A stretch of 21,338 bases of DNA from contig DFJS01000085.1 of NCBI GenBank assembly GCA_002373165.1, positions 1 to 21,338 on the forward strand, in the 5' to 3' direction. Both the position numbers and the translations under genes were made by a program. Positions 15,427 through 21,338 of this stretch are shown piece after piece. This DNA is from Ruminococcus sp. UBA3665. Its GTDB lineage: Bacteria > Bacillota > Clostridia > Oscillospirales > Ruminococcaceae. Within the stretch, counting starts at the first letter, position 1; the number at the start of each line of letters is the position of its first letter. The notes beneath the pieces were generated by a model. The model worked only from the letters and a program-made list of their open reading frames with translations, searched no databases and was not told the origin of the DNA.

Positions 15427-16061
15427 ATCTCGAATACGTCGCGCCGCAGGAAATTGAACGGCGGAGTTTTGAAATTATCACAGCTGAACTCGGAGAAAAA
15501 TATATCCCGGAAGAAATCCGTCCGGTTGTGCTTCGCTGTATTCATACGACAGCTGATTTTGATTATTATGAAAATTTATATTTCTCCGAAAATGCTGTCA
15601 GAATCGCAAAAAATGCCCTCCGGAACGGGGCAGTCATCGTCACGGATACTAATATGGCAAAGGCAGGAATCAATCAGGCTGCGCTTGCCCGTTACGGATG
15701 TGAGGCCATGTGCTTCATGTCAGACCCGGATATCGCCGAAACTGCAAAGCAGAACGGCACAACCAGAGCTGTCGCTTCTGTCGATAAAACTGCATCTCTG
15801 AACCGTCCCGTAATTTATGCAGTCGGAAACGCCCCGACTGCGCTGATTCGCCTTTGTGAGCATATTCAGAATAAAACATTCCGGCCGGAATTTGTCATCG
15901 GCGTACCGGTAGGATTCGTGAATGTCGTTCAGTCAAAAGAAATGCTGATAAATTCCGGAATTCCGTGCATCACGGCCAGAGGAAGAAAGGGGGGCAGCAA
16001 TGTAGCGGCGGCTATCTGCAATGCGATTCTGTATATGCTCGACGCGGAATCAAAATTATAA
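15423..16061 (+). CDS. cbiC: Cobalt-precorrin-8 methylmutase CbiC
   Basis: Moves the methyl group from C-11 to C-12 to give cobyrinic acid. The 212-residue protein carries the active-site histidine H41 in RCIHTTADFDY, then VTDTNMAKAGIN, VIYAVGNAPTAL and FVIGVPVGFVNVVQSKE. ITARGRKGGSNVAAA lies near the C-terminus. All are CbiC/CobH hallmarks at normal length. It is the last gene of the biosynthetic operon although it acts early, just before CbiA. No intrinsic terminator is visible between its stop and the riboswitch 20-odd bases downstream, so read-through from the operon into the riboswitch is possible. Confidence 0.96.
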   Translation: MNLEYVAPQEIERRSFEIITAELGEKYIPEEIRPVVLRCIHTTADFDYYENLYFSENAVRIAKNALRNGAVIVTDTNMAKAGINQAALARYGCEAMCFMSDPDIAETAKQNGTTRAVASVDKTASLNRPVIYAVGNAPTALIRLCEHIQNKTFRPEFVIGVPVGFVNVVQSKEMLINSGIPCITARGRKGGSNVAAAICNAILYMLDAESKL

Positions 16062-16078
16062 AATTATAAATCAACAGC

Positions 16079-16285
16079 AGAACGGTGCTTCCGGATGCGT
16101 TTTCCGCATCGCTGGAAGGTAAAAGGGAAACAGTTGTAATTACTGTACGAGCCCGTCACTGTGATTGGAAGCAGAATTTCTGTTTGCAATGCAAATTAGA
16201 TTTGTGTTGTGAGGTCACTGGAATTAAATTCCGGGAAGGCTTGAAATTCTGTGCTGAACCATAAGTCAGGAAACCTGCCGTCTGC
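16079..16285 (+). promoter_or_regulatory. Cobalamin riboswitch aptamer
   Basis: The B12-box AGTCAGGAAACCTGCC (16264-16279) and GCCCGTCACTGT (16151-16162) are the conserved cores of the cobalamin (adenosylcobalamin-type) riboswitch. The AAAAGGGAAA junction (16121-16130) is also present. Supporting hairpins are visible: GATGCG/CGCATC (16094-16110), ACAGT/ACTGT just after the GGGAA element (16130-16146), and GGAATT/AATTCC (16220-16232). High cobalamin should shut down the downstream chelatase/lipoprotein/importer operon. The exact 5' edge is uncertain by roughly 10 nt, and no strong promoter is visible ahead of it. Confidence 0.93.
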
Positions 16286-16303
16286 AAATGCCTGTTATTT
16301 CAA

Positions 16304-16329
16304 GGTCACGAGGTACTGACCAGAAAGGA
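16304..16329 (+). promoter_or_regulatory. Riboswitch expression platform: hairpin next to the Shine-Dalgarno
   Basis: GGTCA (16304-16308) pairs with TGACC (16317-16321) around the loop CGAGGTAC. The ribosome site AAAGGA (16324-16329) follows 2 nt later, 9 nt before ATG 16339. There is no T-run after the hairpin, so control of translation fits better than transcription termination. Many cobalamin riboswitches use a loop-loop contact between such a hairpin and the aptamer. I could not identify a convincing long complementary loop here. Confidence 0.5.
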
Positions 16330-16338
16330 TTATTTATT

Positions 16339-17397
16339 ATGAAAAAATTAACTGTTTTAATGATGAGTCTTGCAATGATTTCTATGATACTGACCGGATG
16401 CGGAACGAATACCGAAACTGCTCCGGAATCTCCTGCTGAACCTGCCGTTCAGGAAACAATCGCCGAAACAACTGTTCCGGAAGAAGCAGAAGAAACTTCC
16501 GCTGAAGAAGAAAATCCGGACGAAGAAGATGACGAGGAAAATTATAATACCGGTGATGCCAGTCTCGATAAAGTCCGCAATGAGGACGGTATCGGAGAAA
16601 ATGAACTGCTTGTTGTCAGCTTCGGAACGAGTTTCAACGACAGCCGCCGCCTGACAATCGGCGCGATTGAAGGCGCACTCGATGACGCGTTTCCGGATTA
16701 TGACGTTCGCAGAGGGTTCACAGCAAATATCATCATCGACCATGTGCAGAGACGTGACGGCATTCTGATTGATGATGTGGATGCCGCTCTGAACCGCGCT
16801 GTCGATAACGGGGTCAAAAATCTGGTAATTCAGCCTACGCATCTGATGAACGGTCTGGAATATAACGACGTTGTCGCAGAAGTCGCCCAGTATGCCGATG
16901 CATTCGAGCATGTCGCATTCGGCGAACCGCTCCTGACTTCTGAGGAAGATTTCAAGCGTGTGGAAGAAGCTATTGTTGACTGGACAAGCGAATACGATGA
17001 CGGCGAAACAGCCATCTGCTTTATGGGTCACGGCACGGAAGCCGATTCTAATCAGATATATCAGAAAATGCAGGATTTGCTGACCGCTGACGGCTATGAA
17101 AATTATTTTGTCGGCACAGTCGAGGCCGAACCCTCTGTCGAAGATGTGCTTTCTGCCGTTCAGGCCGGAGAATATAAGAGAGTGATTCTTGAACCTCTGA
17201 TGGTAGTCGCCGGAGACCATGCGAATAATGATATGGCCGGCGATGAGGAAGATTCCTGGAAATCTGTTTTTGAATCCGCCGGCTATGAAGTCGAATGCTT
17301 ACTCAGAGGACTCGGCGAAAATGAAGCCATTCAGCAGATTTATGCTGATCATGCACAGGCAGCAATCGACAGCCTGACAGGAGAAGAAGCCGAATGA
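16339..17397 (+). CDS. cbiK: Lipoprotein-anchored CbiK-type (sirohydrochlorin) cobaltochelatase
   Basis: The 352-residue protein has a lipoprotein signal (charged MKK, hydrophobic core, ILTGC with lipid-accepting C21). A linker of about 50 residues follows, very rich in Glu and Asp (48-68), then a full CbiK domain (about 88-346). CbiK landmarks are present: LLVVSFGTSFNDSR (90-103), IQPTHLMNGLEY (164-175), FMGHGTE (228-234), GTVEAEPS (259-266), and VVAGDHANNDMAGDEEDSW (289-307). Candidate metal residues by analogy with Salmonella CbiK are H231, H294 and E174. Cytosolic CbiK has no leader; Desulfovibrio has an exported form. So this enzyme should act outside the membrane, on a tetrapyrrole or metal there. 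ATG 16339 with AAAGGA is the start; an in-frame ATG at 16288 lies in riboswitch RNA. First gene of the riboswitch operon, ATGA to the next. Confidence 0.9.
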   Translation: MKKLTVLMMSLAMISMILTGCGTNTETAPESPAEPAVQETIAETTVPEEAEETSAEEENPDEEDDEENYNTGDASLDKVRNEDGIGENELLVVSFGTSFNDSRRLTIGAIEGALDDAFPDYDVRRGFTANIIIDHVQRRDGILIDDVDAALNRAVDNGVKNLVIQPTHLMNGLEYNDVVAEVAQYADAFEHVAFGEPLLTSEEDFKRVEEAIVDWTSEYDDGETAICFMGHGTEADSNQIYQKMQDLLTADGYENYFVGTVEAEPSVEDVLSAVQAGEYKRVILEPLMVVAGDHANNDMAGDEEDSWKSVFESAGYEVECLLRGLGENEAIQQIYADHAQAAIDSLTGEEAE

Positions 17398-18305
17398 GAA
17401 AATTAATCATCCTGCTGACAGCACTGACTTTCAGCCTTGGGCTTACTGCCTGCACCCAGTCCGAAACTCAGCAGAATCTGCCGGAGACTTCTCCGGCGGA
17501 TTCCGCCGCTGCTGAAACGGAAAATAATCAGATTGCCGCTCCCAATGAAACTGTCGCCTATGAAGAAGTGCTCGAAGAAGGAATGACTCCCATCTATGCC
17601 GATGCACTTCTCGACGGCGATTATGCTGTAGAAATGAAATCAAGTTCTTCTATGTTCAGCATTACGGACTGCATTCTGCATGTGAAAGACGGCGAAATGA
17701 CAGCCGATATGTTCATGAGTGGAACAGGCTATCTGTATCTTTATCCGGGCACAGCCGAAGAAGCTGTTTGTCATGAAGAAGCTGATTATATCCCCTATGA
17801 TGAAAATGCAGACGGCGTTCATGTTTTCACGATTCCTGTGCAGGCTCTGGATGCCGAAATTCCGTGTTCGGCATACAGCAAGAAAAAAGAAAAATGGTAT
17901 GACAGAACACTCTTGATAAAAGCAGATTCTCTCCCGGCGGATGCGTTTGCAGAAGCGAGATTCGCAACAGTCGAAAGTCTCGGACTTGCTGACGGCGAAT
18001 ATACGATAGAAGTCACGCTCGAAGGCGGTTCGGGAAAGGCATCTGTTTCTTCTCCGGCAAAACTGACTATATCCGGCGGCAATGCCTCTGCGGAAATCAT
18101 CTGGAGCAGTAACAAATATGATTACATGCTCGTGAACGGCGAAAAATTTAAACCCGTCAGCACGGAAGAATATTCTGTGTTTGAAATTCCGGTAACTGGC
18201 TTTGATTATCCGATGCCCGTTTCTGCCGATACTACTGCCATGAGTCAGCCCTATGAAATCGAGTATACTCTGTATTTCGATTCGGCAACAGTGAAAGCAT
18301 CATGA
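17394..18305 (+). CDS. Lipoprotein with two tandem beta-rich domains, function unknown
   Basis: A 303-residue exported lipoprotein: signal with LTAC lipobox (lipid Cys C20), then a Ser/Glu/Asn-rich spacer to about residue 65. Two related domains follow, about 67-176 and 195-298. Both open with L-x-D-G-(D/E)-Y-x-(V/I)-E and have a (V/I)-x-(D/G)-G-x-(M/A)-x-A strand pair. Both then show FxIPV(Q/T)xxDxx(I/M)P and end in a hydrophobic strand. The first has three cysteines (C93, C126, C158) and MFMSGTGYLYLYPG. The second has WSSNKYDYMLVNGEKF, a Tyr-rich strand loosely like haem-binding NEAT proteins; that likeness is only suggestive. Lying between an exported CbiK and a BtuF-like protein, it may bind a tetrapyrrole, cobalt compound or metal at the surface. 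I do not recognise a characterised family. Confidence 0.8.
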   Translation: MRKLIILLTALTFSLGLTACTQSETQQNLPETSPADSAAAETENNQIAAPNETVAYEEVLEEGMTPIYADALLDGDYAVEMKSSSSMFSITDCILHVKDGEMTADMFMSGTGYLYLYPGTAEEAVCHEEADYIPYDENADGVHVFTIPVQALDAEIPCSAYSKKKEKWYDRTLLIKADSLPADAFAEARFATVESLGLADGEYTIEVTLEGGSGKASVSSPAKLTISGGNASAEIIWSSNKYDYMLVNGEKFKPVSTEEYSVFEIPVTGFDYPMPVSADTTAMSQPYEIEYTLYFDSATVKAS

Positions 18306-19426
18306 AACGGCTGATATGTTTTATTCTGACTGGCGTGTGCCTTTTCTGCGGATGCGGAAAGGCACTGCCGGAATCAGCAGAATCTTCCCCGAAAACCGGA
18401 AGCATGAACCTGACTTATGCCGGACAGTTTTCAGTCGATTATTTCGAAAACGGCTGTGCGGAAATTTCTATTGCAGATGGTTCGGAATATCTGCTTGTTC
18501 CGGAGGGAATCTCTGTTCCGGAACATCCGGATACTATGATAATTTTACAGCAGCCGTTAGAAAATTTTTATATTGCGGCATCTTCGGCAGTGGATTTATT
18601 TGATGGCATCAATTCGCTTGATAATATTCTGCTGACATCCACCAGCGAACAGAACTGGGCACTGCCTCATGTCAGAGAAGCTCTGCAATCCGGAAAAATG
18701 CTCTATGCCGGAAAGTACAGTGCGCCGGATTATGAAATGATTCTTGAAAATCAATGTCAGATTGCCATAGAATCTACCATGATTTATCACAGTCCGGAAA
18801 CAAAAGAACAGCTCGAAGCATTAGGAATTCCGGTTCTTGTGGAGCGTTCCAGCTATGAAGCGCATCCGCTGGGGCGCATGGAATGGATAAAGCTTTACGG
18901 TCTTCTGCTCGGAAAAGAACAGGAGGCAGAAACTTTCTTTTCTGAAAAAACAGCGGATTTTGAAAAATTATCTTTATCGGAAATTCCGGAAGAAAATAAA
19001 AAAACTGTCGCATTTTTCAGCATCAATCCGAATGGCTATGTGACGATTCATAAGCCCGGCGATTACGTCGCACAGATGATAACCCTCGCCGGGGGGCGAT
19101 ATGCCTTCACGGCAAAGGATTTGCATGTAGAAGAAAATGCACTCTCTACGATGAATATTCAGATGGAAGTCTTTTATAAAACCGTCAAAGACTGCGATAT
19201 TCTGATTTATAACGGCACGATTGAAGGCAGTCTCGAAACGATTGACCAGCTGATCGAAAAAGACAGCATTCTTTCCGACTGCAAAGCCGTACAGAACGGC
19301 GATGTCTGGTGTACGGAACAGAGCTTATTTCAGCAGACAACAGGTGCATCAGATATGATTTATGATTTACATGCCGTTCTGACAGAAAATGCAGAAAATC
19401 TGACATTTCTGCATCGTCTGCAATAG
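18302..19426 (+). CDS. ABC importer substrate-binding lipoprotein, BtuF/FhuD class
   Basis: A 374-residue lipoprotein: MKR, a hydrophobic core and a Cys-rich signal end (LFCGCGK, probable lipid Cys C18). The body has the two-lobed, helix-linked layout of class III (BtuF/FhuD/FepB) binding proteins. An N-lobe with the LLVPEG strand and LENFYIAASSAVDLFD leads to AIESTMIY and IPVLVERSSYEAHPLGRMEWIKLYGLLLGKE, the long backbone helix region. The C-lobe contains AFFSINPNGYVTIHKPGDYVAQMITLAGG and ends YNGTIEGSLETIDQLIEK...GDVWCTEQ. By context with the riboswitch and CbiK it likely binds a corrinoid, other cobalt or metal tetrapyrrole, or chelate; a ferric siderophore or haem is also possible from the fold. 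It overlaps the previous gene as ATGA and precedes the permease by 10 nt. Confidence 0.87.
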   Translation: MKRLICFILTGVCLFCGCGKALPESAESSPKTGSMNLTYAGQFSVDYFENGCAEISIADGSEYLLVPEGISVPEHPDTMIILQQPLENFYIAASSAVDLFDGINSLDNILLTSTSEQNWALPHVREALQSGKMLYAGKYSAPDYEMILENQCQIAIESTMIYHSPETKEQLEALGIPVLVERSSYEAHPLGRMEWIKLYGLLLGKEQEAETFFSEKTADFEKLSLSEIPEENKKTVAFFSINPNGYVTIHKPGDYVAQMITLAGGRYAFTAKDLHVEENALSTMNIQMEVFYKTVKDCDILIYNGTIEGSLETIDQLIEKDSILSDCKAVQNGDVWCTEQSLFQQTTGASDMIYDLHAVLTENAENLTFLHRLQ

Positions 19427-19436
19427 GGGGAATGCT

Positions 19437-20459
19437 ATGAAATTAAATAAAAAATCAAGATATCTTGCAGGATTTTTATTATTAATACTATGTACAGTAT
19501 TATTTTTCTGTCTGAATCTTCTGACTGGTTCAAGTCAGATGACGTTATCAAAAATGCTCGAAGTCCTGACCGGAAACAGTACAGATATCACGGCACAGAA
19601 TATTCTTCTGAGAATTCGGCTGCCCCGGCTGTCAGCGGCTTTTCTGCTGGGCGGCGCATTGTCTGTTTCTGGATTTCTTCTGCAATGTTTTTTCGGAAAT
19701 CCGATTGCAGGGCCTTTTGTGCTGGGAATTTCATCCGGAGCAAAGCTGGCGGTTGCCCTCGTGATGGTAACAGCGTTACAGATTGGCATTTCAGTCAGTT
19801 CCTGGATGATGGTACTTGCATCTTTTTTAGGAGCGATGCTCTCAATGGGCTGGATTCTGTTGATTTCCGGAAAAGTAAAAAACATGGCTCTGCTGATTGT
19901 CAGCGGAGTCATGTTAGGCTATATCTGTTCTGCTGTGACGGAACTGATTGTTGCATTCGCAGATGATGCAAATATCGTAAATCTGCATAACTGGTCAATG
20001 GGGAGCTTTTCCGGAACAGACTGGCAGGATGTCCGGCTGATGACAAGTATTATCCTGATTTGTCTGCTGCTGACATTCCTGATGTCGAAACCTCTGAATG
20101 CCTATCAGTTGGGCGAAGCCTATGCTGAAAATATGGGAGTCAATCTGAAAAAATTCAGGATAACAGTCATATTGCTGTCAAGTATTTTATCAGCCTGCGT
20201 GACGGCATTTGCAGGGCCGGTATCTTTTGTAGGAGTGGCTGTGCCGCATCTGATGAAAACGCTGTTCGGGACAGCAAAGCCGATTATCATCATTCCGGCA
20301 GCATTTCTCGGCGGAGGGGTATTCTGTCTGGGGTGTGATCTGCTTGCCCGGAATCTGTTCGCACCGACAGAATTAAGCATCAGTACTGTGACGGCTGTAT
20401 TCGGCGCGCCGGTTGTCATCTGGATGATGCTGCACAGGAGCGTGAAAAAATATGAGTGA
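19437..20459 (+). CDS. FecCD/BtuC-family ABC importer permease
   Basis: A polytopic membrane protein of 340 residues, the normal size for a BtuC-type permease, with about ten hydrophobic segments. Family motifs include RIRLPRLSAAFLLGGALSVSG, FFGNPIAGPFVLGISSGAKLA (the common form is NPLA-P-LGISSGA), LLSSILSACVTAFAGPVSFVGVAVPHL and PTELSISTVTAVFGAPVVIWMM. Residues around GPVSFVGVAVPH form the coupling region that docks on the ATPase. The leader has GGGGGAA directly after the previous stop. The substrate class (B12, haem, siderophore) cannot be read from the permease itself; the upstream riboswitch favours a corrinoid or cobalt-linked cargo. It overlaps the ATPase gene by 8 nt. Confidence 0.9.
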   Translation: MKLNKKSRYLAGFLLLILCTVLFFCLNLLTGSSQMTLSKMLEVLTGNSTDITAQNILLRIRLPRLSAAFLLGGALSVSGFLLQCFFGNPIAGPFVLGISSGAKLAVALVMVTALQIGISVSSWMMVLASFLGAMLSMGWILLISGKVKNMALLIVSGVMLGYICSAVTELIVAFADDANIVNLHNWSMGSFSGTDWQDVRLMTSIILICLLLTFLMSKPLNAYQLGEAYAENMGVNLKKFRITVILLSSILSACVTAFAGPVSFVGVAVPHLMKTLFGTAKPIIIIPAAFLGGGVFCLGCDLLARNLFAPTELSISTVTAVFGAPVVIWMMLHRSVKKYE

Positions 20460-21338
20460 TAAATTATTACGAACTGAAAATCTGATTGTCGGATATGGTA
20501 AGCATATTATTGTACAGGGACTGGATTTTTCTGTGAATCCGGGCGAAATTGTAACACTGATCGGCGCAAACGGAGCAGGGAAGTCAACGCTTCTGAAAAC
20601 TGTCTCTGCCCAGCTTGCGCCGCTGGCAGGAACTGTGTATCTTCATGACAAAGCCAATTTATCCGAACGGGAACTTGCAAAAATCATGTCTGTTGTGCTG
20701 ACAGTCCGGATTGACCCCGAACTGATGACCTGTGAAGATGTAGTTTCTTCCGGAAGATATCCGTATACCGGACAGCTCGGCATTCTTTCAGGGCATGACC
20801 GTCAGAAAGTCGCAGAAGCGATGGAAATGACACATGTCACAGAACTACGTGACAGAGCATTTTCTCAGCTCAGTGACGGTCAGAGACAGCGTGTCATGCT
20901 GGCGAGGGCTGTCTGTCAGGAACCGGAACTTCTGGTTCTGGATGAACCGACTTCTTTTCTGGATATGAAACATAAACTGGAACTTCTCATGCTGATTCGC
21001 AGACTGGCAAAAAAAAAGCAAATCGGCGTGATGGTATCCCTGCATGAACTCGAACTGGCGGAACGGGTTTCGGACAGGATTCTGTGCATCCGGAACGGAA
21101 GAATTGACCGTACCGGCACACCGGAAGAAATCTTCAAAGATGATTATATCAGGGAATTGTATCAGATTTCCTGCGGAAGCTATCATCCCGTCACTGGTGC
21201 AGAACTGGAACCTATAAAGGGAAAACCGGAAATTTTTATCATCGGCGGAGGCGGTACGGGAATTCCTGTTTATCGAAATTTGCAGAGAAAGGGCATTCCG
21301 TTTGCCTGCGGCGTTCTGCATGAAAATGATGTGGAATA
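20452..21338 (+). CDS. ABC importer ATPase (BtuD/FepC class) with C-terminal extension, 3' end outside window
   Basis: The frame is open from ATG 20452 to the last base (295 codons) with no stop. The ATPase core has Walker A GANGAGKST (38-46), the Q/D-loop region around VVLTVRIDPELMTCEDVV, and signature LSDGQRQR (140-147; D replaces the usual second G). Walker B ELLVLDEPTS (159-168), D-loop FLD and H-loop SLHE (196-199) follow. The normal core ends near residue 252. After it a new segment begins: EIFIIGGGGTGIPVYRNLQRK, then GIPFACGVLHENDVE at the window edge. The glycine-rich GGGGTG turn is Rossmann-like and not part of a standard BtuD. It pairs with the permease just upstream (8-nt overlap). 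The full length and function of the extension cannot be seen here. Confidence 0.9.
   Translation, partial: MSDKLLRTENLIVGYGKHIIVQGLDFSVNPGEIVTLIGANGAGKSTLLKTVSAQLAPLAGTVYLHDKANLSERELAKIMSVVLTVRIDPELMTCEDVVSSGRYPYTGQLGILSGHDRQKVAEAMEMTHVTELRDRAFSQLSDGQRQRVMLARAVCQEPELLVLDEPTSFLDMKHKLELLMLIRRLAKKKQIGVMVSLHELELAERVSDRILCIRNGRIDRTGTPEEIFKDDYIRELYQISCGSYHPVTGAELEPIKGKPEIFIIGGGGTGIPVYRNLQRKGIPFACGVLHENDVE

Noticed and set aside
16027..16070. Possible promoter (TTCTGT ... TATAAA) ahead of the riboswitch
   Set aside because: The -35 match is weak and the spacing (24 nt or more) is too long; not reported as a feature.
16180..16235. Short palindromes (TTGCAATGCAA, GGAATTAAATTCC) as possible operator sites
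   Set aside because: They lie inside the cobalamin aptamer and are better explained as its RNA stems.
16288..16338. Upstream in-frame start of the CbiK gene at 16288
   Set aside because: It falls in the riboswitch and expression platform. ATG 16339 has AAAGGA at good spacing and begins a clean lipoprotein signal.
16357..17220. Long minus-strand open frame (287 codons) opposite CbiK
   Set aside because: It is an antisense shadow of a confidently identified gene; the product is rich in Ile/Phe/Cys with no recognisable domain, and no minus-strand ribosome site or promoter is evident.
20845..21321. Minus-strand open frame opposite the ATPase
   Set aside because: The + strand encodes Walker A, signature, Walker B and H-loop motifs continuously across this region, so the minus frame is a shadow.
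1..21338. CRISPR arrays, insertion sequences, tRNA or rRNA genes
   Set aside because: No regularly spaced direct repeats, transposase motifs, terminal inverted repeats, or tRNA/rRNA conserved stretches were seen.

Overview
The window is a cobalamin (vitamin B12) locus, with every recognised gene on the + strand. The gene set is the anaerobic, early-cobalt-insertion route (CbiD, CbiF, CbiG, CbiH, CbiJ, CbiE-T, CbiC). Lipoprotein signal peptides, strong AGGAGG-type ribosome sites, a TTGACA/TATAAT promoter, the cbiE-cbiT fusion and moderate base composition with many TCCGGA/CCGGAA words point to an anaerobic low-to-mid-GC Clostridia member. An Oscillospiraceae/Ruminococcus-like gut or rumen bacterium is my best guess. 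That placement rests on gene style and is not proven.

Layout. (1) 1-1690: a short flavodoxin-like protein and a radical SAM protein with a cysteine-rich C-terminal region, closed by a good intrinsic terminator. (2) 1733-1761: a perfect TTGACA-N17-TATAAT promoter with an extended -10, about 45 nt upstream of cbiD. (3) 1808-16061: a 16-gene operon cbiD-cbiF-cbiG-cbiH-cbiJ-cbiET-cbiA-cobT-cobU-cobS-(short cobU-like)-cobC-cbiB-cobD-cbiP-cbiC, in which all 15 junctions overlap. It covers ring contraction and methylation from cobalt-factor III onward, a,c-diamide and cobyric acid formation, aminopropanol arm synthesis, nucleotide loop activation and final assembly. (4) 16079-16330: a cobalamin riboswitch with a hairpin abutting the next Shine-Dalgarno. 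(5) 16339-21338 (window end): a second tightly packed operon encoding a lipoprotein form of the cobaltochelatase CbiK, a two-domain lipoprotein of unknown function, and a BtuF/BtuC/BtuD-type ABC importer. The ATPase gene runs off the window and carries an unusual C-terminal extension.

How it fits together. The large operon builds cobalamin in the cytoplasm and has no visible riboswitch in its short leader. The downstream surface and transport operon is the part under B12-riboswitch control. CbiL, a cytosolic chelatase, the siroheme-branch enzymes and a corrinoid adenosyltransferase are not in the window and must be elsewhere if the pathway is complete. The only chelatase here is predicted to sit outside the membrane next to an importer, so it probably serves a scavenging or uptake role rather than, or as well as, the biosynthetic step. 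This riboswitch-CbiK lipoprotein-tandem-domain lipoprotein-ABC module is the best candidate for an under-described system. A second oddity is the pair of divergent CobU-like proteins flanking CobS, each missing a different part of the canonical enzyme.

I saw no rRNA, tRNA, CRISPR array, insertion sequence or phage gene. No gene-free stretch exceeds 300 bases; the two largest gaps (1589-1807 and 16062-16338) hold the terminator plus promoter and the riboswitch.
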